Shown: positions 7,080 to 15,428 of the stretch, in pieces | Numbering within the stretch: position 1 is the first letter of the stretch | How the letters are laid out: every line of letters begins with the position of its first letter | Assembly (NCBI RefSeq): GCF_040096285.1 | Contig: NZ_JBBMEY010000001.1 | Coordinates: forward strand, 1-64,000 | Direction of reading: 5' to 3' | DNA from: Ruminococcoides intestinihominis | Lineage (GTDB): Bacteria; Bacillota; Clostridia; Oscillospirales; Acutalibacteraceae | Length of the DNA stretch: 64,000 nucleotides | Notes under the pieces: model-generated | The model's input: only the letters and a program-made list of their open reading frames with translations | Told to the model about the DNA's origin: nothing | Databases searched by the model: none | Made by a program: the position numbers and the translations under genes

Positions 7080-8831
7080 TTATAAAGAATTCTTAATATC
7101 TTCTACAATCTGTTCAGGAGTAATTCTATTTTCTCTTAGAATATCTTCCGGATTATATCTGTCTAGAAATTCCTTCTTGTAACCATAATTAATAGTATTC
7201 ACATTAGTATTACCGTAGAAACGAGAAATCTTCTCACCAAAACCACCATCAAGAACACCATCTTCAATAGTGATAACAAGCTTATGGTTATCCTTTAGGC
7301 TTTCTAATAGTACATCATCTGTACCTGTAATAAAGTATGGGTTAATAAGTGTTGCATTAATGTTACTATCAGCTAACATTTCCTTTACCTTTTCACCAAT
7401 ACCAAAGAAAGAACCTAAAGCAATAATTGCAACATCATTACCCTCTGATACAACTTCATACTTATTAAGTTTGCTAAAGTCCTTAGTTTGAGGTTTACCT
7501 GCCTCAAATACATCATATGGTACTCTAATAGCTACAGGGTGTTCATTCTGTGTAGTAGCATAATCAACCATAGCTTTGTAATCTTCTAAAGTTGTAGGAG
7601 CTAAATAAACTAGGTTTGGAATGTTAGACAGCATAGGTATATCATAAATGCCTAGGTGAGTAACATCATTCATACCATAGATAGATGCACAGAAAACAAG
7701 AAATGTTACAGGACTGTTATTGATACAAACATCCTGAGAAATTTGGTCATATGTTCTCTGGATAAATGTACTATACACACCATAAACTGCATTGCCACCA
7801 CCTGTTGCAATACCGGAAGCAAGTGCTACTGCATGTTCTTCAGCAATACCAACATCAACAAACTGCTTACCGGCTAAATCTCTCTTATCCTTAGTAAAGC
7901 CCATTACTGCTGGTGTAGCTGATGTGATAGTTAAAAGCGTCTTGTCCTCTTTCATCTTATCAAGTAGCATTTCACAAGTAATTTCACCATAATCTTTAGC
8001 GTCACCAAAGTCAATAGTAGACTTACCTGTTTTAGGGTCAAATGGCATACACCAATGCCATGCCTCTTTATTCTTTTCAGCTAAAGCATATCCCTTACCT
8101 TTTTCAGTAACAATATGAACTACAGTAGGCTTTGTAGTATCTTTAACTTCTTTTAAAGCTGAAATCATTTCTTCAATATTGTTACCATCAGCAACAAATT
8201 TATAGTCAAGTCCCATAGACTTAAATAGGTTACATTCGGCTTTACCGTTAGTTTCACGAAGTAACTTTAGATTCTGATATAAACCACCATGGTTTTCAGC
8301 AATAGACATATCGTTATCGTTTACAATAATAATAATATTGCTTTCAAGTTCTGAGGCAAAGTCAAGTCCTTCAAGTGCTTCACCACCACTTAATGAACCG
8401 TCACCAATAACTGCAACTACATTGTAGTTTTTGCCTTTTACATCTCTGGCCTTAGCAAGTCCACAAGCTAAGCTAACAGAAGTTGAAGTATGACCGATTT
8501 CAAAGAAATCATGGTCACTTTCTTTTGGATTACTATAGCCGGAAATATCGTCAAAGTTTTCTTTATATAAATAAGAATTCTGTCTGGCTGGCAGCATTTT
8601 GTGACAATAAGTTTGGTGAGAAACATCAAATACAAACTGATCTATTGGTGAATTGAAAACATAATGCATAGCAATAGTTGCTTCAACCATACCAAAATTA
8701 GGTCCAAAGTGTCCACCGTGAATACTAAGTCTGTGTAATAAAGCATCTCTCATTTCTGATGCAAGTTCATTTAGACTATCAATATCCATTTTCTTAACAT
8801 CAGCAGGTCCATTTATTTTTTCTAAATACAT
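7080..8831 (-). CDS. DXS-like thiamine diphosphate enzyme (1-deoxy-D-xylulose-5-phosphate synthase family)
   Basis: A 583-residue transketolase-fold protein. It has HTSTS (about 114-118), the ThDP/Mg motif GDGSLSGG ending near NDND, a central pyrimidine-binding domain and a C-terminal domain. DXS makes DXP from pyruvate and glyceraldehyde 3-phosphate for isoprenoid, thiamine and pyridoxal synthesis. It is shorter than the usual ~620 residues and has HTSTS where canonical DXS has HSSTS, so it may be a specialised paralogue. ATG at 8831 shares its A with the MerR stop (TGATG), with GGAGAA upstream; two TTG codons before it look unused. Co-transcription with a MerR regulator suggests inducible rather than housekeeping expression. 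Confidence 0.78.
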   Translation of the reverse strand: MYLEKINGPADVKKMDIDSLNELASEMRDALLHRLSIHGGHFGPNFGMVEATIAMHYVFNSPIDQFVFDVSHQTYCHKMLPARQNSYLYKENFDDISGYSNPKESDHDFFEIGHTSTSVSLACGLAKARDVKGKNYNVVAVIGDGSLSGGEALEGLDFASELESNIIIIVNDNDMSIAENHGGLYQNLKLLRETNGKAECNLFKSMGLDYKFVADGNNIEEMISALKEVKDTTKPTVVHIVTEKGKGYALAEKNKEAWHWCMPFDPKTGKSTIDFGDAKDYGEITCEMLLDKMKEDKTLLTITSATPAVMGFTKDKRDLAGKQFVDVGIAEEHAVALASGIATGGGNAVYGVYSTFIQRTYDQISQDVCINNSPVTFLVFCASIYGMNDVTHLGIYDIPMLSNIPNLVYLAPTTLEDYKAMVDYATTQNEHPVAIRVPYDVFEAGKPQTKDFSKLNKYEVVSEGNDVAIIALGSFFGIGEKVKEMLADSNINATLINPYFITGTDDVLLESLKDNHKLVITIEDGVLDGGFGEKISRFYGNTNVNTINYGYKKEFLDRYNPEDILRENRITPEQIVEDIKNSL

Positions 8832-9223
8832 CAACAATTCTCCTTTTCATCATTCCAATTTAGAACACCTGTTTTTACAGCATCTTCATACTTTGAGATT
8901 TTGTAATTTAATCTTTTTAAGGTAACATCGATCTGTTTCCTCTGTTCAAGTAAAGAATCTCTTTGTTTTTCTAATAAATGAAGTCTATCAGGAATTGTGC
9001 TGTCCCCTTGTCTATATAGCTTCACATATTCAATCATAGCTTCAACAGGCAAACCGGCACTTCTCATACATAATGCTAGTGACACCCATCCAAGATCCAC
9101 TTCTTGATAATCACGAATACCACCGGCAGTTCTTGTAACCGGAGGAATCATACCAACCTTTTCGTAATATCTCAATGTATCAGGTGTAACATTATATATT
9201 TTGCTTACTTCATTAATTGTCAT
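8831..9223 (-). CDS. MerR-family regulator of the DXS-like gene
   Basis: A 130-residue regulator with an N-terminal MerR winged helix (DTLRYYEKVGMIPP), followed by a helical dimerisation region. It has no C-terminal cysteine metal loop; the only Cys after the DNA-binding domain is at the very end. It resembles AdhR/YraB-type sensors of aldehydes or redox stress more than metal sensors, by inference. GGGGAT precedes the ATG. Its own promoter holds the dyad expected of a MerR operator, so autoregulation of merR and the DXS-like gene is likely. Confidence 0.85.
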   Translation of the reverse strand: MTINEVSKIYNVTPDTLRYYEKVGMIPPVTRTAGGIRDYQEVDLGWVSLALCMRSAGLPVEAMIEYVKLYRQGDSTIPDRLHLLEKQRDSLLEQRKQIDVTLKRLNYKISKYEDAVKTGVLNWNDEKENC

Positions 9224-9240
9224 AGAAATTCATCCCCTAT

Positions 9241-9271
9241 ATATTAATACTTAGAGTATACTCCAAGTCAA
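9241..9271 (-). promoter_or_regulatory. MerR-type promoter with 19-bp spacer and operator dyad
   Basis: TTGACT (9266-9271) and TAATAT (9241-9246) are separated by 19 bp, the over-long spacing that MerR proteins correct by bending DNA. Within it lies CTTGGAGTATACTCTAAG (9250-9267), a dyad with one mismatch. It closely resembles the CTTGGAGT-x2-ACTCCAAG operators known for the AdhR/YraB group. Confidence 0.85.
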
Positions 9272-9394
9272 GTCTTATTTTATTATAAATTAAATTTTTG
9301 TAATTTCAATATGTTTATTTCAAAAATATTTATATTGTTTTTGGTTATTTATCTACGATTTTAATTCTAGAATGGGTTTACTTTTCAATCAAAA

Positions 9395-9424
9395 TTGACA
9401 AAAAAATAATGAATATGATATAAT
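9395..9424 (+). promoter_or_regulatory. Sigma-A promoter of the TAXI-GltS operon
   Basis: TTGACA (9395-9400), 18-bp spacer and TATAAT (9419-9424) lie 35 bases before the TAXI gene start. It is divergent from the MerR promoter. Confidence 0.82.
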
Positions 9425-9458
9425 AAACTAGAAAAATTATGTCATAAGAAGGGATTTA

Positions 9459-10409
9459 ATGAAAAAGATATTTGCAATATTACTTTCATTGATATTTGTT
9501 GTTTCTTTATGTAGTTGTTCATCAGATAATGATAAAATTCGTTTTGGTGCTGCCGGTATTGGTGGTATTTATAACGAAACAGTTACATCAATCAGAGAAC
9601 TAGCCGATGAAAGTGGAAAGCTAAAAATCGAACAAAAAACTACTGCAGGTTCTGCAGCAAATGTTAGACTGCTTTCTCAAGGATATTTAGATGCTGCTAT
9701 TGCACAATCAGACATTGTAAGTGATGCCTATAATGGCGAAAACAACTTTGAAAAGTCAGGTGCATATAAAGGCTATAGTGCTTTAGCATCTCTTTATACT
9801 GAAGCTTGTCATATTGTAGTAAGAAAAGATTCTAATATTAATTCAGTAGATGATTTGCTTGGCAAGACAGTCAATATCGGTGAAAAGGAGTCAGGTTCTG
9901 AACTAAATGCAAAACAAATTCTTGCATCATATGGACTAAACTCTAAGATGGTTAAGGAAGTTAACCTTGATTATGCCGAAGCTGCTAAGAAACTTGAAAA
10001 CAAAGAAATTGATTGTTTATTTGTTACTGTTGGTATGAATGCAACTATTGTTGATGAATTAGCAAAACAATGTGATATTAAACTGCTTGAAATTGATAAT
10101 GCTACATCTAATAAGCTAAAGTCAGCTTACTCTTATATTGATTGCAAAATTCCAAAGAATACATATAACGATCAAAACACAGATATAAATACTATTGGTA
10201 TTAAATCTGTTATTCTAGTAAGTGACAAATTATCTAATGATAAAGTAAAAGAACTTGCCAAATTGATTTTCAATAATGCTAAGGAAATTCAGCTGACTGT
10301 ATCTGCTGATATTGACATTACAGAAGAAAATGCAGTTAAAGGTATTAATATTCCTTTCCATAAAGGTGCTATTGAATATTACAAAGAAAAAGGTATTTCA
10401 GTTAAATAA
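9459..10409 (+). CDS. TAXI-family solute-binding lipoprotein
   Basis: A 316-residue lipoprotein (lipobox LCSC) with the TAXI fold used by TRAP transporters. It has the FGAAGIGGIYNE start, TTAGSAANVRLL, then SALASLYTEACHIVVRK and a VNIGEKESGSE block. TAXI proteins that bind glutamate or other dicarboxylates are known. No TRAP membrane subunit (DctQM) follows; instead a GltS-type glutamate carrier starts 27 bases later, so the two probably form one binding-protein-dependent glutamate uptake system. AAGAAGGG precedes the ATG. Confidence 0.85.
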   Translation: MKKIFAILLSLIFVVSLCSCSSDNDKIRFGAAGIGGIYNETVTSIRELADESGKLKIEQKTTAGSAANVRLLSQGYLDAAIAQSDIVSDAYNGENNFEKSGAYKGYSALASLYTEACHIVVRKDSNINSVDDLLGKTVNIGEKESGSELNAKQILASYGLNSKMVKEVNLDYAEAAKKLENKEIDCLFVTVGMNATIVDELAKQCDIKLLEIDNATSNKLKSAYSYIDCKIPKNTYNDQNTDINTIGIKSVILVSDKLSNDKVKELAKLIFNNAKEIQLTVSADIDITEENAVKGINIPFHKGAIEYYKEKGISVK

Positions 10410-10436
10410 CTATTAACTGCGAAAGGATTGATAACA

Positions 10437-11624
10437 TTGGATATTACACTAGATATGTATCAAACAGTTGCAGTTGCTGTAGTTGTTCTGATGATAGGTA
10501 ATTTCTTAAAAAAGAAAATTTCATTTTTACAAAGGTTCTGTATTCCTTCACCTGTTATTGGTGGTTTGCTATTTGCAATATTTACATTAATATTGTACGC
10601 AACAGGAATTGCAGTAATTGACTTTGATGACACATTAAAAGAAGTCTGCATGGTTCTGTTCTTTACTTCTGTAGGTTTCCAAGCCAACTTAAAAGTCCTC
10701 AAAAGTGGTGGTAAGGCACTTATAGTGTTTCTTGTACTTGTTGTTGTGCTTATTATTGGACAGAACTTTGCATCAATCGGACTTGCAAATGTACTGGGAC
10801 TTGACTCCTTAACAGGTATGACAACAGGTTCTATCCCTATGATTGGTGGTCATGGTACTGCCGGTGCATTTGGCCCTGTACTAGAGGACTTTGGTGTTTC
10901 AGGTGCTACAACAGTATGTACTGCTGCTGCAACATTCGGTTTGATTGCCGGTTCACTAATGGGTGGCCCTATTGGTAACAGACTTATTAAAAAGCATAAT
11001 CTACTAGATACTATAAAAGCTGAGGATGACAGTTTCCTAGTTGAAGAAGAAGAAAAGCATGAAAGACATTTTTCTATGTATGCTCCTGCAGTTTTTCAGT
11101 TGATTATTGCAGTAGGAATTGGTACAATAGTATCAGAGCTACTTTCACTTACAGGAATGACATTCCCTATTTATATTGGTGCAATGATTGTTGCTGCTAT
11201 TATGAGAAACATAGGTGAATACACAGGTAAAATTACTATTCATATGGGTGAAATAAATGACCTTGGTGGTATTTGTCTATCTCTATTCTTAGGTATAGCA
11301 ATGATTACTCTTAAATTATGGCAACTAGCTGACCTAGCTTTACCACTTGTTATTCTACTAGCCGGCCAATCAGTTCTTATGTTCTTATTTGCCTACTATG
11401 TTGTATATAACATTATGGGTAGAGATTATGATGCTGCAGTAATTGCTGCAGGTACTTGTGGTTTTGGTATGGGTGCTACGCCTAATGCTATGGCTAATAT
11501 GCAAGCTATTTGTGATAAATATGCACCATCAGTTAAGGCATATTTGATTATTCCTATTGTAGGTAGTTTGTTTGCTGATTTCTTAAACAGCTTAACAATA
11601 ACATTCTTTATTAATTTATTGTGA
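10437..11624 (+). CDS. gltS: GltS-family sodium/glutamate symporter
   Basis: A 395-residue polytopic membrane protein with the two inverted repeats of GltS. It has IPSPVIGGL near the N terminus, GTAGAFGPVLEDFG in the first re-entrant loop and TPNAMANMQAI in the second. It imports L-glutamate with sodium. I chose TTG at 10437, giving the typical MDITLDMYQT start with GAAAGGA nine bases upstream; an earlier TTG touches that site. It lies between a TAXI binding protein and a 56-residue gene in one operon. Confidence 0.88.
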   Translation: MDITLDMYQTVAVAVVVLMIGNFLKKKISFLQRFCIPSPVIGGLLFAIFTLILYATGIAVIDFDDTLKEVCMVLFFTSVGFQANLKVLKSGGKALIVFLVLVVVLIIGQNFASIGLANVLGLDSLTGMTTGSIPMIGGHGTAGAFGPVLEDFGVSGATTVCTAAATFGLIAGSLMGGPIGNRLIKKHNLLDTIKAEDDSFLVEEEEKHERHFSMYAPAVFQLIIAVGIGTIVSELLSLTGMTFPIYIGAMIVAAIMRNIGEYTGKITIHMGEINDLGGICLSLFLGIAMITLKLWQLADLALPLVILLAGQSVLMFLFAYYVVYNIMGRDYDAAVIAAGTCGFGMGATPNAMANMQAICDKYAPSVKAYLIIPIVGSLFADFLNSLTITFFINLL

Positions 11625-11644
11625 TAATTTGGAGGTAATGTTTT

Positions 11645-11815
11645 ATGAAGGACAAGGCAAAAGACAAGTATAGTTTCAATTCAGAAAATTTAGCAGTACC
11701 TGAAGTTCACACAGGAAAAGTAAAGCAAAATGATATTGTAGAAGAGGATGATGAACCTGTGCTATATGATGTAGCAGTTCCGGAAGTTCACATTAAGAAA
11801 AAGAAGAAAAAGTAA
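11645..11815 (+). CDS. 56-residue charged protein, third gene of the TAXI-GltS operon
   Basis: A 56-residue hydrophilic protein with GGAGG upstream and the operon terminator right after it. It contains an internal repeat: AVPEVHTGK near residue 17 and AVPEVHIKK near residue 44. The repeats are separated by an acidic stretch, and the protein ends in six lysines. There is no signal or membrane segment. I do not recognise the family. Its position suggests a cytoplasmic accessory or regulatory partner of the carrier. Confidence 0.65.
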   Translation: MKDKAKDKYSFNSENLAVPEVHTGKVKQNDIVEEDDEPVLYDVAVPEVHIKKKKKK

Positions 11816-11827
11816 AATGTAACACAA

Positions 11828-11866
11828 AAGTCCTAAGATGAAAAATCATCTTAGGACTTAATTTTT
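11828..11866 (+). terminator. Terminator of the TAXI-GltS operon
   Basis: A 14-bp stem (11828-11841 with 11846-11859) has an A-rich loop, then AATTTTTTG on the plus strand. Confidence 0.9.
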
Positions 11867-11901
11867 TGCAAAACATTTGACTAATTTAAATTTTGATAAT
11901 C

Positions 11902-12069
11902 TTATTTATTATTTTCTTCAATATACTTTTCTTCTAGTAATTTTTCCATTACTTCAATATCATCAATATTTTCCGTATCTAATATACCAAATTTATATTC
12001 ATCTGCATTTTTAGCTTTATTTTCTAATTCTTGAGATATATTTTTAGAGTTGTTTTCTGATTTATTCAT
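11902..12069 (-). CDS. Possible 55-residue acidic protein
   Basis: A 55-codon ORF from ATG (12069) to TAA. It encodes a charged helical peptide, beginning MNKSENNSKN and ending EEKYIEENNK, with YKFGILDTENIDD in the middle. No clear Shine-Dalgarno site is present and it lies between two terminators, downstream of tRNA-Ser. Codon use is like the neighbours. I do not recognise it, and it may not be translated. Confidence 0.35.
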   Translation of the reverse strand: MNKSENNSKNISQELENKAKNADEYKFGILDTENIDDIEVMEKLLEEKYIEENNK

Positions 12070-12098
12070 TTAATTCAACACTTTATACAAAATTAAAG

Positions 12099-12126
12099 AA
12101 AAAAGCCCATTAGAATGGGCTTTTTA
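12099..12126 (-). terminator. Terminator of tRNA-Ser(CGA)
   Basis: A GCCCATT/AATGGGC stem is followed by TTTTTTC on the minus strand, directly after the encoded CCA of the tRNA. Confidence 0.85.
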
Positions 12127-12218
12127 TGGCGAAGGGTTGGAGATTCGAACTCCAGGCTTTACTTTCGTAAAACACGATATTTCGAGTATCGCACCATTGA
12201 CCACTCGGACAACCCTCC
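12127..12218 (-). tRNA. tRNA-Ser, anticodon CGA
   Basis: A 92-nt class II tRNA. The acceptor GGAGGGT pairs with ACCCTTC (one G-U). The anticodon loop CTCGAAA lies between CGATA and TATCG, reading UCG codons. There is a long variable arm, the T-loop GTTCGAATC, discriminator G and encoded CCA. TATAAT lies upstream on the minus strand without a clear -35 box. Confidence 0.95.
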
Positions 12219-12306
12219 AAATAAATAGGAAGTGCGTTAAATTAATGCCACATTTCCTTTTTATTATACAACTTTTCTTAATTCAAATAATGCAATTATA
12301 GAATTA

Positions 12307-13824
12307 TTATATCTTTTTATACTTTTTCTGCATTTTCTTATTTCTAAAAGTATGACCTTTAGTATAAATGATTATCAGTATTGCAACTATAATAATTACT
12401 GCAACAACAATGTACCAAACATATGACGGAATTGAATTTAGATTAAAGCACCGTACATTAATCCACATTTGGTTCATTCGTTTATTTTCATCACTATTAA
12501 AGAACATCATTACTGCACAACGTTTTAAAATATCTTCTGTAGGATATTGAGTAAACAGTTGTCTTTTTGTTTGGTCTTTTGTAGTTTTTACAATATAATC
12601 TTTATCCTTGGAATTACCTGTAAAGAAGAAACCTACCGGGTAATCAACAGTTTCTTCATCATCTTCTGCACCGTAGTTCCAATTAATGTATTCAAAAATT
12701 CTGTTGTCATCACCACCGGAAATGCAACTTGTATAACCGATATAGTACATATTACGAATTACATTATCAGGTCTTGAAACAAAGTTAATAAATGACTCAG
12801 CTACTTGTTGCTTTTCTTTATCGCCGTTAATACCTTGCTTTAACATAACCCAACCGTCACACCAAAGGTTTGAACATTCCTTAGGCACTGCATATTCAAG
12901 GTAACAATTGTCTTCTTCTGCTTGGTCAAGGCTATATACTGCATCTCCTGACCATTGGAAATTGGCAACTACTTTACCTGACACCATATCGGACTTACCA
13001 CTATCAGTTTCAAATGAATAAACATTATCCTTGATACCCTGTAATCTTTCTTCTGCTTTATCAACTGTTGATTGTGAGGTATCATTCATTAATTTAGTTA
13101 TTTGCTCATTATAGTCCTTAGAATTCTTAAATTCATCAGTAGACATTTTATCTGAATTTATAAGACCTAAAACTGCAAAATAACTATCTCTAACGCTATC
13201 TTTAATAGTGATTTGTCGGCTATACTTTTTATTTTCAAGTATCTTCCATGTTGAGGCATCTTCTGTTGATACAACATCAGGGTTATATACAAAACCCATT
13301 GTACCCCACATATAACCGGCTGAATAGTCACTCCACTTTTTGTTATCAATCTTAGTTGTATCCATTAAGTTTTTGATATATGGTGATACACCTTTTGCAT
13401 AGTAATTATACTTATTACTTGTATCAAAAAATTCTTTTGATAAAGGTACTAACATATCTTCATCAATCATTTTCATACCCATATAATCAGATGGACAAAC
13501 TAAATCAAAATTATCACCCAGGGTAATTTGGTTATATAAATCCTCATTTGTGCCGTAAGTTGAATATTCAACCTTAACCTTTTTACCATAGGTTTTGTAA
13601 TACCAATTTTCAAAATCAGTAGTCATAGAATTTTTACCGATTATATCACCACTGTCAAGGTCAATGGTATCATCTTTGTCCCAATTACCCTCATCAATAT
13701 ATTCTTCGCAATTTGAAATTCTAAGGGTAATAACATCCTTATCTTTTGCAGATACTGACATAGGTAAAATGAAAATAGATGCAGTTATTAAAAGCATAAT
13801 TAAAATAGAAATTAATTTTTTCAT
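12307..13824 (-). CDS. potD: PotD-like spermidine/putrescine-binding protein with C-terminal membrane anchor
   Basis: A 505-residue extracytoplasmic solute-binding protein of the PotD family and last gene of potABCD. It has a Sec signal (about 1-26), a periplasmic-binding fold with DLVCPSDYMGMKMI and MWGTMGFVYNP, and YSAGYMWG around the ligand site. It is longer than the usual ~350 residues. The added C terminus ends in a membrane helix (about 468-488) and a basic tail. It therefore seems to be tethered by its C terminus instead of a lipid. Its start overlaps the end of potC by four bases. Confidence 0.88.
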   Translation of the reverse strand: MKKLISILIMLLITASIFILPMSVSAKDKDVITLRISNCEEYIDEGNWDKDDTIDLDSGDIIGKNSMTTDFENWYYKTYGKKVKVEYSTYGTNEDLYNQITLGDNFDLVCPSDYMGMKMIDEDMLVPLSKEFFDTSNKYNYYAKGVSPYIKNLMDTTKIDNKKWSDYSAGYMWGTMGFVYNPDVVSTEDASTWKILENKKYSRQITIKDSVRDSYFAVLGLINSDKMSTDEFKNSKDYNEQITKLMNDTSQSTVDKAEERLQGIKDNVYSFETDSGKSDMVSGKVVANFQWSGDAVYSLDQAEEDNCYLEYAVPKECSNLWCDGWVMLKQGINGDKEKQQVAESFINFVSRPDNVIRNMYYIGYTSCISGGDDNRIFEYINWNYGAEDDEETVDYPVGFFFTGNSKDKDYIVKTTKDQTKRQLFTQYPTEDILKRCAVMMFFNSDENKRMNQMWINVRCFNLNSIPSYVWYIVVAVIIIVAILIIIYTKGHTFRNKKMQKKYKKI

Positions 13825-14618
13825 CTACTTTCACCTACCTTTTTGTTTGTTCTGAAATAATTAATCAAAACAATTGCAATAACGATTGCAAAGATAATTG
13901 TAGATAATGCCCATAAGGCTGTTTTTATGTTTGTTTGAGCTCCTTTTGTAGCATTTACTACATAGGTACTAATTGTATTAAAGGTAGCCGGTTTTGTGTA
14001 TGTTGTAACAAAATAATCATCAAGTGAAAGTGTAATTGAAAGCATAAAACCGGAAACTATACCCGGCATAATCTGAGGAATTACAACCTTAAATAGTGCT
14101 TTTGATGGTGTAGCTCCTAAGTCTAGAGCTGCTTCATAAAGGTTGTTATCCATTTGTATAAGTTTAGGTACAACAGAAAGATATACAAATGGAGCACATA
14201 AAGTTACTTGACCTATAACAAGTGGAATATATGTGCTTTTATCAATACCAAATGCAACAATTAGCAAAATACAAATTGAAAAGCCTGTAACTACATCTGC
14301 ATTAACAACAGGAATTTGGTTAGCATTTCTAATAAATGCTTTCGGTAATCTCTTTGAATAAAATGCACCGATTGCACCACTAGTGCCTAATACAACTGCC
14401 AGTATAGCAACAACTAATGCCAATACTAATGTATCTACAATCATTTCTAACAATTCTTTTGTAGTAAACAAGGTTTCATAATTATGAAGAGAAAAACCTC
14501 TTATAGCACCGATTGTGGTGGAATCTGTAAAGCTATATATTGCCAAAATAATAATTGGCAAATAAATTGCTAACAGTACAAGAAATACCCAACTTGCTGA
14601 AAATATCTTTTTTATCAT
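13821..14618 (-). CDS. potC: PotC-like polyamine ABC transporter permease
   Basis: A 265-residue permease with six membrane segments. Its EAALDLGATPSKALF-x3-IPQ loop is the EAA motif that contacts the ATPase. With PotB it forms the channel for spermidine/putrescine. Start and stop overlap neighbouring genes by four bases on both sides (potB and potD), showing tight operon packing. Confidence 0.92.
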   Translation of the reverse strand: MIKKIFSASWVFLVLLAIYLPIIILAIYSFTDSTTIGAIRGFSLHNYETLFTTKELLEMIVDTLVLALVVAILAVVLGTSGAIGAFYSKRLPKAFIRNANQIPVVNADVVTGFSICILLIVAFGIDKSTYIPLVIGQVTLCAPFVYLSVVPKLIQMDNNLYEAALDLGATPSKALFKVVIPQIMPGIVSGFMLSITLSLDDYFVTTYTKPATFNTISTYVVNATKGAQTNIKTALWALSTIIFAIVIAIVLINYFRTNKKVGESR

Positions 14619-15406
14619 AGAGAAGCACCTCTGCTTTCTCCAACACCATCACCAAGTCTGTTGGTAAATATTGTTACAATAAAGATAATAACCAGAAGTA
14701 CAATGGAAATCATTGAACCATTGTGCCAATCATATGCATTAAAGTAACTACCGATTAAGCTACCCATAATATATGTGCTATTGTATAGCATATCAAGTAC
14801 AACATAGTTTGTCATTACAGGTAAGAATACCATAGTAACACCACTGATTATTCCAGGCATTGAAAGTGGTAATGTTACCTTTAAGAAAGTAATTCTATTA
14901 TTAGCACCTAAGTCATTAGATGCTTCAAGAAGTTTCTTATCAATTTTTTCAAGTGTTGTATATAAAGGTAAAATCATAAAAGGTAAGAAGTCGTATGTCA
15001 TACCGATTATAGTATTTAAAAAAGGATGGCAAGCAAGGTTACCCTCTATTGCAGTTAGAATTTCTTTTAATGCAGTAATTCTTAATGTGAAGTTAATCCA
15101 CATAGGCATAATAAAAAGCATCAAAAGAACTGATTTTCTTTTTAGCTTAGAATTCGCAAGTATTAATGCTACAGGATAAGCAATTAATAAGCATACTACT
15201 GTAGTAACTAAAGCAGTAAACATACTATAAAGCAAAGTGCCTATAGTGTTACTGTCAGTAAAGAAATCTGTAAAATTAGAAAGTGTAAACTGACCCTCGC
15301 CATTAGTTAAAGCATAATAAATAATTACAAGCAAAGGTGCAATTACAAACAAAACAAGAAACAATCCGTAAGGAATACAGAGTTGTTTACGAGAAAACTT
15401 AAACAT
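14615..15406 (-). CDS. potB: PotB-like polyamine ABC transporter permease
   Basis: A 263-residue permease with six membrane segments and the EAA motif EASNDLGANNRITFL-x2-TLP. It is the second permease of the potABCD importer. It begins 22 bases after potA with GGAGGTCG upstream, and overlaps potC at its end. Confidence 0.92.
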   Translation of the reverse strand: MFKFSRKQLCIPYGLFLVLFVIAPLLVIIYYALTNGEGQFTLSNFTDFFTDSNTIGTLLYSMFTALVTTVVCLLIAYPVALILANSKLKRKSVLLMLFIMPMWINFTLRITALKEILTAIEGNLACHPFLNTIIGMTYDFLPFMILPLYTTLEKIDKKLLEASNDLGANNRITFLKVTLPLSMPGIISGVTMVFLPVMTNYVVLDMLYNSTYIMGSLIGSYFNAYDWHNGSMISIVLLVIIFIVTIFTNRLGDGVGESRGASL

Positions 15407-15428
15407 TTTTCGACCTCCAAAATGATGA

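Noticed and set aside
7270..7992. Plus-strand ORFs opposite the DXS-like gene
   Set aside because: They are antisense to a clearly conserved protein and lack ribosome sites.
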